Source: Shewanella dokdonensis (GTDB lineage: Bacteria > Pseudomonadota > Gammaproteobacteria > Enterobacterales > Shewanellaceae). Taken from it: DNA of 64,000 nucleotides. Positions 35,382 to 47,229 of this stretch are shown piece by piece. The stretch is taken from NCBI RefSeq assembly GCF_018394335.1, contig NZ_CP074572.1, positions 1,240,001 through 1,304,000 of the forward strand, written 5' to 3'. A program made the position numbers and the translations under genes. The notes below the pieces were generated by a model that saw only the letters and a program-made list of their open reading frames with translations, did not search any database and was not told the origin of the DNA. Each line of letters opens with the position of its first letter. Within the stretch, counting starts at the first letter, position 1.

Positions 35382-36337
35382 ATGACTCACGATGCTGACC
35401 CGATGAATGAACTGCACTGGCTGATTGATATGGTTCAGACCATAGAAGTAGGCCTAGTAGTGCTCGACCGCAATTTCAATATTCAGTTGTGGAATGGCTT
35501 TATGGAGAACCACAGTGGTATCTCTCCTAATGAGCTGAAAGGTAATAACCTGTTTCAACGTTTTCCAGAACTTCCTGCCGATTGGCTGCGGCAAAAAATG
35601 GAGCAGGTTTTTTATTAAAAAATAACGTCTTCATCAGTTGGGAACAACGGCCTTATATCTTTAAATTCAATAACTACCGTCCCATTACTGGTCGCGCTGA
35701 GTTCATGTATCAGAACATCACACTGCTGCCATTGAGTTCACTCAGCGGCACCAGCCACATCAGCATGATCATCTATGATGTTACCGATATCGCCATCAAT
35801 AAACTGCAACTTGTCGCTGCCAACGAGCAATTGCAACAGTTGAACCAGCGCGATGAACTGACACAGCTATTTAATCGGCGCCATTGGCAAGAGCTAGTGC
35901 AACAGGAGTTTGCCCGCTTCAGCCGTTATCAGGAACCCACCTCACTGTTACTGGTCGATATCGATCACTTGAAAGCGATTAATGACCAACATGGACACAT
36001 TGCGGGTGACAGAGCCATTCAACATCTGGCACATCTTATTAGCCGTAACCTGCGTAATACCGATATGGCTTGCCGCTATGGGGCTAATGCTTTTGCGCTG
36101 TTATTGCACCACAGCGATGCCATGCAGGCATCACAATTGGTGGCACGGTTACAGTTCAGCCTGGCGCAGACACCATTGCTATTTAATGGAGAACAACTGA
36201 CATTTAGCATCAGTGCGGGGATCTGCCCGTTGGATGGGGAGTGTAACGGTTATGACCGCTGGCTAGACAAAGCCGATGAAGCACTGGCGAAAGCCAAAAT
36301 GGCCGGGAGAAATCAGATAATACTGGCCGATAGTTAA
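35382..36337 (+). CDS. PAS-GGDEF protein with degenerate GGDEF motif (frameshift)
   Basis: One missing T in the run 35608-35613 splits the gene; joined, the product is about 318 residues. Residues 1-130 are a PAS domain (VQTIEVGLVVLDRNFNIQLWN). The rest is a GGDEF domain with DELTQLFNRRHWQEL, LLVDIDHLKAINDQHGH and AGDRAIQHLA intact, but the active-site loop reads RYGANAFALLL instead of RYGGEEF. Diguanylate cyclase activity is therefore doubtful; it may be a GTP sensor or c-di-GMP receptor. It is co-transcribed with the response regulator upstream. Confidence 0.83.
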
Positions 36338-36342
36338 GTGAC

Positions 36343-36372
36343 AAGGAACACCGCTACTTAACGGTGTTCCTT
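36343..36372. terminator. Bidirectional terminator between the GGDEF gene and murA
   Basis: AAGGAACACCG (36343-36353) and CGGTGTTCCTT (36362-36372) form an 11-bp stem between two convergent genes. Confidence 0.8.
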
Positions 36373-36382
36373 AAATGAGCGC

Positions 36383-37651
<1,269 letters not shown>

Positions 37652-37909
37652 CTACACTGGCATATTGAAGATCTTTTCACGCTGCCACTGTGCAGGGGTA
37701 AAAGTCTTGATACTGAGGGCATGCAGTTCACCGCTGGTAATCCGATCCATCAGTGGTGCATAAATAGCTTGCTGTTGCTTAATTTTACTCATCCCGTCAA
37801 AGCAATCGCCAACGGCAACAATTTTGAAGTGAGTCCCTTCCACCGTGACATAAACTTCGGCAAGGGCGAGTGCGTTGCGTAAAACAGTTTCGATCTCTTG
37901 TGTATCCAT
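37652..37909 (-). CDS. ibaG: BolA/IbaG family protein
   Basis: An 85-residue BolA-type protein with the VTVEGTHFKIVAVGDCF core and the PLMDRITSGELHALSIKTFTP tail with the conserved His. The class usually pairs with monothiol glutaredoxins in Fe-S handling and with acid stress. It lies 9 bases upstream of murA, the conserved location of ibaG (yrbA). Confidence 0.93.
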   Translation of the reverse strand: MDTQEIETVLRNALALAEVYVTVEGTHFKIVAVGDCFDGMSKIKQQQAIYAPLMDRITSGELHALSIKTFTPAQWQREKIFNMPV

Positions 37910-37936
37910 CAGCGAATATACCTTGTCAGGCGTTGC

Positions 37937-38212
37937 TTATTCTGTAAAAAATCCCTGCAAATCATACAGGTCTATCAAACGTTTAACTTGGGTTGACGGT
38001 GCGCTCAAGTGCAATTCTGCTGGATGCTGACTCAGCAACTCCATCAGAAAAGCGATACCGGCACTGTCACTGTATTCCAGCCCATGCAGATCCAAGGTTC
38101 GAGTGCCAGCCGCAACCAGTTGAGTGCGTTGCCCCCATAACTGTTTGACATCATCCTGGCTCAGCCGCCCCACCAACTGGCAGCGGTCACCCAGTTGCTT
38201 GAATTCTATCAC
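37937..38212 (-). CDS. mlaB: STAS-domain protein MlaB
   Basis: A 91-residue single STAS domain (RTLDLHGLEYSDSAGIAFLMELL holds the conserved D-S-A-G loop). MlaB is the cytoplasmic subunit that stabilises the MlaFE ABC transporter of the outer-membrane lipid asymmetry system. Its start overlaps the mlaC stop by 4 bases. Confidence 0.93.
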   Translation of the reverse strand: MIEFKQLGDRCQLVGRLSQDDVKQLWGQRTQLVAAGTRTLDLHGLEYSDSAGIAFLMELLSQHPAELHLSAPSTQVKRLIDLYDLQGFFTE

Positions 38213-38868
38213 AGAGCATCCTTACCTTTAGGGGCATTGAAGTCGATATGGGTATTGCCCTTGTCTTGCAACATCGCAATCACGGCATCAATCCCTTTCT
38301 GACGCACCATAGCGGTCACTTCAGACTGTTTAGAACTCAGCAGACTTACGCCTTCAGCCACCATATCGAATGCTTTCCAGGTATCATCTTTAAGACGGCG
38401 CACCTTGAAGTCCAATTTGATGGGAGGACGGTCATTATCAATGATCTGTACGCCGACATCGACGATGCTGTCACTGGAAAAATCGCTCGCTGGATCAAAT
38501 TGCAGTTTCTGGTTGGTGTATGCGGTAAAAGCCTGAGCATAGGTTGCCACCAGATAACCGGTAAAAGCACTGACAAAATCATCACGTTGCTCTTTTGTAG
38601 TTTCCTGCAAATAAGGGCCAAGCACCTTATAAGCAGCGTAACGGGTGTCAACATAAGGCATCAGTTCTTCAGTGACGATGGTTTTCAAATAGTCAGGCTG
38701 CGCATTAATCTTGTCCTGATCCTGTTTGAAACGAGCAAATGTTTGATCCGCCACATCTTTAATCATGACATAAGGGTCTTTGTAATCTTTTGTCGTAGTC
38801 GTAGCCTGTGACATTCCTGGCAGCAGCAAACAGATGCTAGCCACCACACTCAGTAATTTTTTCAACAT
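38209..38868 (-). CDS. mlaC: Periplasmic phospholipid-binding protein MlaC
   Basis: A 219-residue precursor with a signal peptide (MLKKLLSVVASICLLLPGMS) and the MlaC body (DPYVMIKDVADQTFARF, YKVLGPYLQETTKEQRDDFVSAF, QKGIDAVIAMLQDKG). It ferries phospholipids between the MlaA outer-membrane complex and MlaD. ATG 38868, with GGAG upstream, is chosen; the longer frame to 38973 would destroy the signal peptide. Confidence 0.95.
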   Translation of the reverse strand: MLKKLLSVVASICLLLPGMSQATTTTKDYKDPYVMIKDVADQTFARFKQDQDKINAQPDYLKTIVTEELMPYVDTRYAAYKVLGPYLQETTKEQRDDFVSAFTGYLVATYAQAFTAYTNQKLQFDPASDFSSDSIVDVGVQIIDNDRPPIKLDFKVRRLKDDTWKAFDMVAEGVSLLSSKQSEVTAMVRQKGIDAVIAMLQDKGNTHIDFNAPKGKDAL

Positions 38869-38878
38869 AAGGGACTCC

Positions 38879-39355
38879 TTACTTTTTATCCTTTGAACCC
38901 GCGCTATACAGGAACTGGCCGATAAGATCTTCCAGTACCAGAGCAGAATGAGTATCGTAAATCCGATCACCATCTTTCAAAATTGCCACGTCATCATCGA
39001 CAAACCCTGGCGTTAATCCCAAGAACTGCTCACCCAGCAGACCAGAGGTCAATACTGACAAACTGCTGGTTTCCGGGAATTTGTCGTAATTTTTGTCCAT
39101 TGTCAGCGTAACGACTGGCTCCATTTTCTTCGGATCCAATGCAATACCACTGACCCGGCCCACCACCACGCCACCGACTTTCACCGGAGAACGTACTTTA
39201 AGGCCGCCAATGTTGCTGAATTCAGCAGTCAGCGTGTAGGTATCACTGGATGAACGTACCTCGACATTGGCAACTTTGTAGACCAGCACCAGAAATGCAG
39301 CCAGTCCAGCCACCAGAAACATACCCACCAAGAATTCAATTTTTCTTGTCAACAT
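38879..39355 (-). CDS. mlaD: MCE-domain protein MlaD
   Basis: A 158-residue protein with one N-terminal membrane anchor (FLVGMFLVAGLAAFLVLVY) and an MCE domain (YTLTAEFSNIGGLKVRSPVKVGGVVVGRVSGI, SVLTSGLLGEQFLGL). The hexameric ring lies on the periplasmic face of the MlaFEDB transporter. It lies 10 bases before mlaC. Confidence 0.95.
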   Translation of the reverse strand: MLTRKIEFLVGMFLVAGLAAFLVLVYKVANVEVRSSSDTYTLTAEFSNIGGLKVRSPVKVGGVVVGRVSGIALDPKKMEPVVTLTMDKNYDKFPETSSLSVLTSGLLGEQFLGLTPGFVDDDVAILKDGDRIYDTHSALVLEDLIGQFLYSAGSKDKK

Positions 39356-39388
39356 AATCAGTTACCAAAGTTAAACAGTCATTATCCA

Positions 39389-40173
39389 TTAGTTGCCGAA
39401 CATCAAGGCTGTCAGCAAAAAGTCCAGTGCCAGAACCGCCAGGCTTGATTGCACTACGGTCTGAGTTGTTGCCCGGCTGATACCTTCTGGATTGGGCACC
39501 AGATGATAGCCACGATACAACGCAATCCAAGTTACCACCCAGGAGAAGACAAAACTCTTGATCAGGCAATTTACAATATCTTGGCGCCATTCCACTGCTG
39601 CTTGCAGGATTGACCAGAACGCCCCGTTATCAATGCCCTTCCACTCTACGCCGACCAGATATCCACCATAGATACCGACAGCGGTAAACATCAGCGCCAG
39701 CAAGGGCATGCTGATAAAGCCTGCCAAAAACGTGGCGCAATGACCTGCCGCAACGGATCGACGGCCATCATCTCTAAGCTCGATAGCTGTTCGGTACTCT
39801 TCATCAACCCCAGTTCCGCAGTAAGTGCGGAACCAGCGCGGCCCGCAAATAACAACGCGGTCACAACGGGCCCGAGTTCGCGAAGCAGACTTAATGCGAC
39901 CAAAGGCCCAAGACTCTGCTCAGTACCAAAATCGACTAAGATGGTGTATCCCTGCAATGCCAGCACCATGCCGATAAACAGGCCGGAAACCAGAATGATC
40001 ACCATTGACTGTACACCCACCACATAGATCTGCTTCACCAACAGTGGCGTACCTTTACGGAACCTTGGCAACTGCACCAAAGCGCCCCATAACATTAAAC
40101 CGGCTTTTCCCAAGCCAGCAACCAACCCCAGCGCATCACGCCCGAGATCAGCAATAGAATCAGTCAGACGCAC
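39389..40173 (-). CDS. mlaE: Mla ABC transporter permease MlaE (frameshift)
   Basis: About 261 residues across two frames. One missing T at the A run 39726-39730 (plus strand) restores [16 protein letters not shown]. Features are [40 protein letters not shown] and several hydrophobic segments, as expected for the inner-membrane permease. The start is GTG 40173 after AAGGAG, overlapping the mlaF end by 14 bases. An intact mla operon around it makes a real loss of mlaE unlikely. Confidence 0.93.
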
Positions 40174-40972
40174 CCAATAACTCCTTCTGATAATCCATGG
40201 CCGGATAATGGAACGGTACCGGGCCATCTGGCGCACCGTCTAGGAACTGCCGCAGTTGTGGATTGTCGGCATTTCGTAGCTGATCTGGTGTGCCCTCGGC
40301 AATAATGCGTTTGTCAGCAATGATATAGACGTAATGAGCGATGCTTAACACTTCACTGACATCATGCGAAACCACAATGGATGTCAACGATAAGGCATCT
40401 GACAATTCACGGATCAGCTTCACCAACACGCCCATGGAGATAGGATCTTGGCCAGTAAAGGGTTCATCATACATCACCATTTCTGGCTCAAGGGCAATAG
40501 CTCGCGCTAATGCCGCTCGCCGCTGCATCCCGCCAGAAAGTTCGCTTGGCATCAAAGACGCAGCACCCCGTAAGCCAACAGCTTCCAGTTTCATCAACAC
40601 AATTCGGCGGATAATTGCTTCCGGTAAACCTGAGTGTTCACGCAGAGCAAACGCTGTGTTATCAAACACATTCATATCGGTAAACAATGCGCCGCTCTGG
40701 AATAACATGCTCATGCGTTTACGCACTTCAAACAGCTCATTACGTTTGAGCTGATGGATATTCTTTCCCTCAAACAGCACTTCGCCGCTATCGGGGACTA
40801 ATTGTCCACCGATTAATTTCAGCAGGGTCGTTTTCCCAATCCCACTCGGCCCCATAATGGCAGTGACCTTACCTTTGGGAATGCTCAGGCTGATCTTGTC
40901 ATAGAGTACCCGTGAGCCTCTGCTGAAACTGAGATTCTTCACTTCGACCAATCCGGTCTGGGTTTGGCTCAT
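40160..40972 (-). CDS. mlaF: Mla ABC transporter ATPase MlaF
   Basis: A 270-residue ABC ATPase with Walker [10 protein letters not shown], signature [14 protein letters not shown], Walker [14 protein letters not shown] and the H-loop SHDVSE. It powers retrograde phospholipid transport with MlaE, B and D. First gene of the leftward operon, divergent from the yrbG operon. Confidence 0.95.
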   Translation of the reverse strand: MSQTQTGLVEVKNLSFSRGSRVLYDKISLSIPKGKVTAIMGPSGIGKTTLLKLIGGQLVPDSGEVLFEGKNIHQLKRNELFEVRKRMSMLFQSGALFTDMNVFDNTAFALREHSGLPEAIIRRIVLMKLEAVGLRGAASLMPSELSGGMQRRAALARAIALEPEMVMYDEPFTGQDPISMGVLVKLIRELSDALSLTSIVVSHDVSEVLSIAHYVYIIADKRIIAEGTPDQLRNADNPQLRQFLDGAPDGPVPFHYPAMDYQKELLGASD

Positions 40973-41317
40973 GTTTGATTCCAGTTCTCATATTCCTATT
41001 AAAGATAAATGGGATTCATCACCGATCCCATCGCAAGCGTAACCCTAAGTTAGCGGGGAGATGCAGATTGCTAGCAACTACGCCTGGCTAACCATTTCGC
41101 CCCTGAAACATCGTAGCTGTACATCATGTTAGTTACGCCAATCTGAACCGTTACTGAACAGCTGCCGGTGAACGGCAGACCGTGAACAATAAGCGATAAA
41201 TTGTACGCAATCGGGTTATCCGGCACAACAGGCATCCCGAGTTGGGCGCTATACCCTTTCAATTTGCGGTAAATACAGCGACAATGCTCGGCAGAATCCG
41301 GGAAAACCGATTGTGCA
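40973..41317. other. Divergent region between mlaF and yrbG
   Basis: 345 bases that must hold both operon promoters; no clear -35/-10 pair was assigned. On the minus strand 41071-41317 stays open and has coding-like codons, but that frame runs on into the yrbG coding region and has no good start, so it is not called as a gene. Confidence 0.4.
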
Positions 41318-42286
41318 ATGTTATTTAATATATTTTTGCTTTTGGCCGGTTTGCTGTTTCTGGTCTGGAGTGCTGACAAATTTATATATGGATCAAGCGC
41401 TTTAGCCAGAAATCTGGGGCTTCCACCATTGTTGATTGGTTTGACGATTGTCGCAATGGGGAGTTCCGCACCTGAGATGTTTGTGGCGGCTACCGCCTCG
41501 TTGTCTGGCCACCCAGATACGGCAATAGGTAATGTTCTGGGTTCCAATGTTGCAAATATTTCGCTAATTCTCGGCATTACTGCATTGTTTGGCGCAATCC
41601 GTGTCAGTTCCCAAACCCTGTTCCGGGAAATTCCACTGATGCTGGTTGCCACGCTAGTAGCTGGCTATTGTTTGCACGATCAGCAGTTCAATCGGGCCGA
41701 AGCCATTGGCCTGTTAGTGCTGTTTATTGGATTCATGGGATACCTCATCGGGCACGCCATCGCTAACCGTTCCAAGGATCGTCTTGCTGATGAAACCGAG
41801 CATGATATTCCGCACGATGTGGCTACCTGGCAAGCATTGTTCTGGATTATCGTAGGTATCACGCTGCTGCCGTTATCGGCTAACTGGATGGTGGCGGGTG
41901 CTGTGGGTATCGCGCAGTATTTCGGGCTGTCAGACCTAGTGATCGGCCTAACAATTATTGCTGTGGGTACCAGTTTACCCGAGTTAGCTGCCTGTATTAT
42001 GGGGATACTGCGGCGAGAAGACGATTTAGCAATAGGGAATATTGTTGGCTCTAACCTGTTCAATATCTTAGCAGTATTGGCAATCCCAGGATTGATTGCC
42101 CCGGGCGCGGTAGATGCTGCCGCTGCCAGCCGAGATTTTTACATGGTACTAGCAACCAGCACGGCATTGGCAGTATTAGTTCTGCTCAGTGGCAGAAAAC
42201 ATAAATCACTTAAACGGTGGCACGGCGTCGCCTTATTGCTCGCCTTTATATGCTACCAGGTTAGCCTGTTTGAGCCGCAGTTGTAA
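41318..42286 (+). CDS. yrbG: Calcium/sodium antiporter of the CaCA family
   Basis: A 322-residue membrane protein of about ten segments with two inverted alpha-repeats: GSSAPEMFVAATAS followed by GNVLGSNVANI, and GTSLPELAACIMG followed by GNIVGSNLFNIL. The acidic residues in these repeats bind cation in the family. It is the first gene of the yrbG-kdsD-kdsC-lptCAB operon, the usual place. Confidence 0.94.
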   Translation: MLFNIFLLLAGLLFLVWSADKFIYGSSALARNLGLPPLLIGLTIVAMGSSAPEMFVAATASLSGHPDTAIGNVLGSNVANISLILGITALFGAIRVSSQTLFREIPLMLVATLVAGYCLHDQQFNRAEAIGLLVLFIGFMGYLIGHAIANRSKDRLADETEHDIPHDVATWQALFWIIVGITLLPLSANWMVAGAVGIAQYFGLSDLVIGLTIIAVGTSLPELAACIMGILRREDDLAIGNIVGSNLFNILAVLAIPGLIAPGAVDAAAASRDFYMVLATSTALAVLVLLSGRKHKSLKRWHGVALLLAFICYQVSLFEPQL

Positions 42287-42314
42287 GCGTCAAACAGATG
42301 GAAGAGAGAAAGAC

Positions 42315-43291
42315 ATGACAGATGCAAAGCAGATGCGCAATTGGGGACGCAAAGTCATTGATATCGAAATGCAAGCTTTGGACAATTTATACCAGTATGT
42401 AGATTCTCCCGAGTTTGCCGAAGCTTGCGAAATGATTTACCGCTGTAGTGGTAAAATCATCGTAATGGGCATGGGCAAGTCAGGCCACATCGGCAATAAG
42501 ATCTCCGCAACACTGGCCAGTACCGGCACCCCGGCTTTCTTTGTACATCCCGGCGAAGCCAGCCACGGAGACCTTGGCGTAATCAGTCATAATGATATTG
42601 TGCTGGCAATCTCCAACTCCGGCGAATCTCACGAAATTTTGACATTAATGCCCGTGATTAAACGCCAAGGGATCCCGGTGATCAGCATGACGGGCAATCC
42701 TGAATCCACTATGGCAAAACTGGCACAGTTACACCTGTGCATCAAAGTCCCAGAAGAAGCCTGTCCACTGGGATTAGCACCAACATCCAGCACTACCGCA
42801 ACTTTGGTGATGGGTGACGCCATTGCAATTGCGCTGCTGCAAGCCAAAGGCTTTACCAAAGACGATTTTGCCCTGTCTCATCCAGGTGGCGCACTGGGCC
42901 GTAAACTGTTGCTCAAAGTCGATAATCTAATGCACAAAGATCAGGATATTCCGCTGGTACATCATGATATCTGCATTACCGATGCCCTGTATGAAATCTC
43001 CAAAAAGGCCTTGGCATGACCGCAGTGGTGGACGCCAGTAACAAGCTGGTAGGGATTTTCACTGATGGCGATTTGCGACGGGTTATCGATGCCGATGTCA
43101 ATCTGCGAACCACCCGTATTGCCGAGGTAATGACACGTAACTGCATTACGGTTAAAGCCAATATTCTTGCGGCAGAAGCGCTGAAAGTCATGGATGATCG
43201 CAGCATCAATGGGCTGATAGTCGTCGATGCTGAAAATCATCCGGTAGGCGCCCTCAATATGCTGGATATGGTCAATGCAGGAGTCATGTAA
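42315..43291 (+). CDS. kdsD: Arabinose-5-phosphate isomerase KdsD (frameshift)
   Basis: About 325 residues: an SIS domain (GMGKSGHIGNKISATLASTG, NSGESHEIL, SSTTATLVMGDA) followed by two CBS domains (VGIFTDGDLRR, MDDRSINGLIVVD). It makes the precursor of Kdo. One A missing from the run 43003-43007 shifts frame; restoring it gives ISKKGLGMTAVVD. ATG 42315 follows GGAAGAG. Confidence 0.95.
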
Positions 43292-43842
43292 TGAGTCGTG
43301 ACGGTTTCTATGGACCAGTGGCAGACCCAGTATGGCAAGCGGCCAGCCAGATCCAGTTACTGATCTGCGACGTAGATGGTGTATTTTCCGATGGCCGCAT
43401 CTATCTGGGAAACCATGGTGAAGAGCTCAAAGCATTCCATACCCGCGATGGTTATGGCATAAAAGCCTTGCTAAGCGCCAATATCCAGGTTGCGGTTATT
43501 ACTGGGCGCAAATCGCAGATTGTGGAAACGCGTATGACGGCATTGGGAATACCCCATATATTTCAGGGAATTGACAACAAATTAGCCCCTTTTGAGTGGT
43601 TGTTGCAACACTATCAGTTACAGCCACGACAGGTAGCCTATATTGGGGATGATATGGTGGATCTTCCCGTGATGCAGCGTGTGGGACTCAGCGTCTGTGT
43701 TGCGGACGGACACCCTAGAGTGAGGCAACTGGCACATCTGGTAACTTACCTTGGTGGTGGTCACGGCGCACTGCGGGAACTGGCTGATCTACTACTATTG
43801 AGCCAAGATAAAATCGATTCCGCACACGGCATGAGTATATGA
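43291..43842 (+). CDS. kdsC: Kdo-8-phosphate phosphatase KdsC
   Basis: A 183-residue HAD phosphatase with the nucleophile motif CDVDGVFSDG (two Asp), AVITGRKS (Thr) and GDDMVDLPVM. It releases Kdo from Kdo-8-phosphate. Start overlaps the kdsD stop by one base. Confidence 0.95.
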   Translation: MSRDGFYGPVADPVWQAASQIQLLICDVDGVFSDGRIYLGNHGEELKAFHTRDGYGIKALLSANIQVAVITGRKSQIVETRMTALGIPHIFQGIDNKLAPFEWLLQHYQLQPRQVAYIGDDMVDLPVMQRVGLSVCVADGHPRVRQLAHLVTYLGGGHGALRELADLLLLSQDKIDSAHGMSI

Positions 43843-44399
43843 ACAGAGTTACGCTGGCAATCATTGCATTTTTTACCGCCGCCCTGATCTTGTACTGGCA
43901 AGTTCAGAATAAACGTAACGCCGATGCCGACCAACGACTGCCAGGTGTGGTGCAGCCCGATTATATTGCTGATGATTTGCACAGCGTCAGTTACGACGAA
44001 AACGGCATGATTTCCAGCAAGGTGTCTGCCAAACACATGGAACATTACGAACAGGATGATCGTACTGTTTTTAGCGACCCGGTGTACTGGATTTTTCCCG
44101 ATAAAGGCCAGACAGAATGGCGCATGACGGCACAACAAGGGCTGCTAGACAAACACAGCAACAAAGTGGTTCTGCAAAATAATGTTATTATTGACGCCAT
44201 CAGCCCGACAGAACCCATACAATCCATCAGCACCAGTTATCTAGAACTGGATCTGAACAAGATGATTATGACCTCTGACAAAAATATACTGGTCAAGGGG
44301 CAGGATTTTGATATTACAGGTCTTGGACTATACGCCGACCTCAATGCTCAGCAGGTAAAGTTGCTTAGTCAGGTAAAAGGAACCTATGAAACCAAATAA
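43839..44399 (+). CDS. lptC: LPS export protein LptC
   Basis: A 186-residue protein with one N-terminal membrane helix (VTLAIIAFFTAALILYW) and a periplasmic beta-jellyroll (SYDENGMISSKVSAKHMEHY, ITGLGLYADLNAQQVKLLSQVKG). It links the LptBFG transporter to LptA. Its ATGA start overlaps the kdsC stop. Confidence 0.93.
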   Translation: MNRVTLAIIAFFTAALILYWQVQNKRNADADQRLPGVVQPDYIADDLHSVSYDENGMISSKVSAKHMEHYEQDDRTVFSDPVYWIFPDKGQTEWRMTAQQGLLDKHSNKVVLQNNVIIDAISPTEPIQSISTSYLELDLNKMIMTSDKNILVKGQDFDITGLGLYADLNAQQVKLLSQVKGTYETK

Positions 44400-44918
44400 G
44401 CTTTTTTCGGTGCACTCTTGTGTCTCGCCAGTCTGTCTGCGGCCGCAGTAGATAAAGACCTATTGCAGCAGGTCAAGATCTCTGCTGACTCTCAAGATGC
44501 CGACATCAAAAACAAGCAGGTAGTGTATAGCGGACACGTGATTGTCACACAGGGTTCGATGAAACTTACCGCCCAGGAACTTAACGCATCCGGTACCGAT
44601 AAAGACGGTGAACGCGTGTTGATAGCCAAAGGTTCACCAGCAACCTTTCGCCAGAAATTAGAAGATGGCCGCATTGCCAATGCCAGCGCTAACGAGATCC
44701 ACTACAACATCAACAAGCGCATTCTGACACTTATCGGTAAAGCCAGAGTAGAGCAAGATGGCAGCCTCTCAACCGCAGAAAAAATCATTTATGATCTGGA
44801 AAACCAGCAACTGCAAGCGACCAGCAGTGGTCAGGGAGAAGATCGGGTTACCACGGTAATTCAGCCGGAAAATTACCAGCAAGAGACCAAAAAGGAACCC
44901 AAGCAGGAGCAACAATGA
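44385..44918 (+). CDS. lptA: Periplasmic LPS bridge protein LptA (frameshift in signal peptide)
   Basis: About 178 residues. The ATG at 44385 starts MKPNKLF inside lptC; one T missing from the run 44402-44407 restores a signal peptide continuing [16 protein letters not shown]. The mature part shows [25 protein letters not shown] and the OstA-like repeats of LptA. It polymerises into the bridge carrying LPS across the periplasm. Without the correction the gene would wrongly seem to start near 44418. Confidence 0.92.
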
Positions 44919-45642
44919 GCAATACCCTGACCGCCCAGAATCTCGCTAAAAGCTATAAAAAAAGAATGGTCGTGAAAGACGTCAGTCTGTCGGTGAAGAC
45001 CGGACAGATTGTCGGTTTGCTCGGCCCCAACGGCGCGGCAAAACCACCACTTTCTACATGGTGGTTGGGCTCATTCAAAGCGATAAAGGTCGGATCTTCA
45101 TCGATAATGATGAGTTGACTCTGGATCCCATGCACTTACGTGCCCGCAAAGGGATAGGTTATTTACCTCAGGAAGCCAGTATTTTCCGCAAACTCACGGT
45201 GCGAGACAACATCATGGCGGTGTTACAGATCCGCAAAGATCTGGATCGTGATGGCCGCGAAGAACAGCTAGAACAATTACTTGAAGAGTTCCATATCACT
45301 CACATCCGCGACAGTTTTGGGATGTCACTATCGGGCGGCGAAAGACGCCGAGTGGAAATTGCCAGAGCATTAGCCGCCGATCCAAAGTTTATTTTGCTGG
45401 ATGAACCCTTCGCCGGGGTTGATCCAATATCGGTTATCGATATCAAAAAAATCATTGAACAATTGCGCTCTCGAGGGCTAGGTGTACTTATCACTGACCA
45501 TAACGTGCGTGAAACGCTTGATGTGTGTGAGCGCGCCTACATCGTGAGTCACGGTCAATTGATTGCAGAAGGAACTCCTGCTGAAATCCTTGATAATCAA
45601 CAGGTCCGCGCAGTGTACTTGGGTGAGCAATTCAAGCTATAG
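44915..45642 (+). CDS. lptB: LPS export ABC ATPase LptB (frameshift in Walker A)
   Basis: About 242 residues with [15 protein letters not shown] signature, [12 protein letters not shown]alker B and TDHNVRET H-loop. The Walker A region reads NGAAKPP because one G is missing at 45037-45038; restoring it gives [16 protein letters not shown]. Since LptB is essential this is certainly a base-call error or the strain carries another copy. Overlaps the lptA stop by 4 bases. Confidence 0.94.
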
Positions 45643-45734
45643 TAACCACTTTGGGGCATACAATTTCAATTATTATTAGCTGTAATTACTGAGCTTTTTA
45701 TTACACGATAGGATGTATAGGGGTAAGCGGTAAC

Positions 45735-47199
45735 ATGAAAACGTCACTCCAGTTAAAGCTGGGTCAACAGCTGACCATGACACCACAACTGCAGCAGGCC
45801 ATACGCTTGCTACAGTTGTCGTCGCTGGAGTTACAACAAGAGATCCAACAGGCACTGGAAGCCAATCCTCTCTTGGAAGTCAATGAAGACAACCAGCTAA
45901 CCGACGAAGACAATGACGTGGATGACGCGCTTGAAATGCCGACACCCAGCGCTCAGCAAGAAGACAGCTCAACCGTTGAAACCTCTGAGGCGTTAACCAG
46001 TCAAGCGCTGCCGGAAGAACTGCCAATGGATACCACCTGGGACGAAGTTTTTACTGCCGCCCCAGCCAGTTCAGCGGGGCCCATTCGCGATGACGACACA
46101 CCTTTCCAAGGAGAAACCTCGGAAGGATTGCACGAACATCTGGAATGGCAAAAAACCTCACCCCTTTTCAGAAACCGATGCAGCCATTGCCACCGCCATT
46201 ATTGAAGCGATTGACGATCAAGGCTATCTGACCCAAACCACAGAAGAGATTCTGGAAGCGATGGGGAATCAGGAAATCGAGCTGGACGAAGTAGAAGCCG
46301 TCCTGAAACGCATCCAGCACTTTGACCCAGTAGGAGTGGCGGCCAGAGATCTGCGCGAATGCTTGCTGATCCAGTTATCCCAGTTCAGTGATGACACCCC
46401 GCATCTGGGTAATGCCATTATGTTGCTGGAGCACCACCTTGATCTGATTGCGGCAAAAGATTACCGCACCTTGATGCGCAAAACCCGCCTTAAAGAAGAA
46501 GAACTCAGGGACGCCATTGCCCTGATCCAGACACTCAATCCTCGCCCCGGGCTGCTCGTACAGCCACAGGACGAAGAGTATGTGATCCCAGATGTCAGCG
46601 TCTGGAAAAAGAATGGCCGCTGGGTTGTAGAACTCAACCCAGACTGTATGCCCAAGCTAAGTATTAATCAGCAATATGCCGCCATGGCGCGCAGTGTTCG
46701 CAGTCAGTCTGACAGCCAGTTTATCCGCGGACATTTGCAGGAAGCCAAATGGTTTATCAAGAGCCTGGAAAGCCGCAATGATACCCTGTTGAAAGTAGCT
46801 AACTGCATCGTGCAGTTTCAACAAGGCTTCTTTGAATATGGTGAAGAAGCCATGAAACCCATGGTACTCAACGACATCGCTGAAGCAGTAGATATGCATG
46901 AGTCCACCATTTCCCGAGTGACTACGCAAAAATATATGCATACCCCACGCGGCATTTTTGAACTGAAATACTTCTTTTCCAGCCATGTGGGCACCGATGA
47001 CGGCGGTGAGTGTTCTTCTACCGCAATCCGAGCATTTATCAAGAAGTTAGTAGCAGCAGAAAATCAGAAAAAACCGCTCAGCGACAGCAAAATGGCACAG
47101 TTGCTGGCGGAACAGGGGATCAACGTAGCAAGGCGCACTATCGCAAAATATCGCGAGGCCATGATGATCCCACCGTCAAATCAGCGTAAGAGTTTGTAA
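45735..47199 (+). CDS. rpoN: RNA polymerase sigma-54 factor (frameshift)
   Basis: About 487 residues. Region I is at the N terminus ([31 protein letters not shown]), followed by the acidic region II, core-binding region, the HTH ([22 protein letters not shown]) and the C-terminal RpoN box [10 protein letters not shown]. One extra C at 46161-46164 shifts frame; removing it gives [15 protein letters not shown]. Position after lptB and before hpf is the conserved one. It recognises -24/-12 promoters such as the candidate at 51350. Confidence 0.95.
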
Positions 47200-47229
47200 T
47201 TCCACAGTACCCCTATGGAGGACACCCCT

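Noticed and set aside
38248..38811. 187-residue ORF antisense to mlaC
   Set aside because: It is the shadow of a well-supported conserved gene.
41071..41652. 193-residue minus-strand ORF overlapping yrbG
   Set aside because: Most of it is the antisense shadow of yrbG, with no ribosome site; the part outside yrbG (41071-41317) is open but without a start.
44915..45120. Inactive LptB with altered Walker A
   Set aside because: One missing G explains the change, and the following sequence is a normal LptB in the next frame.
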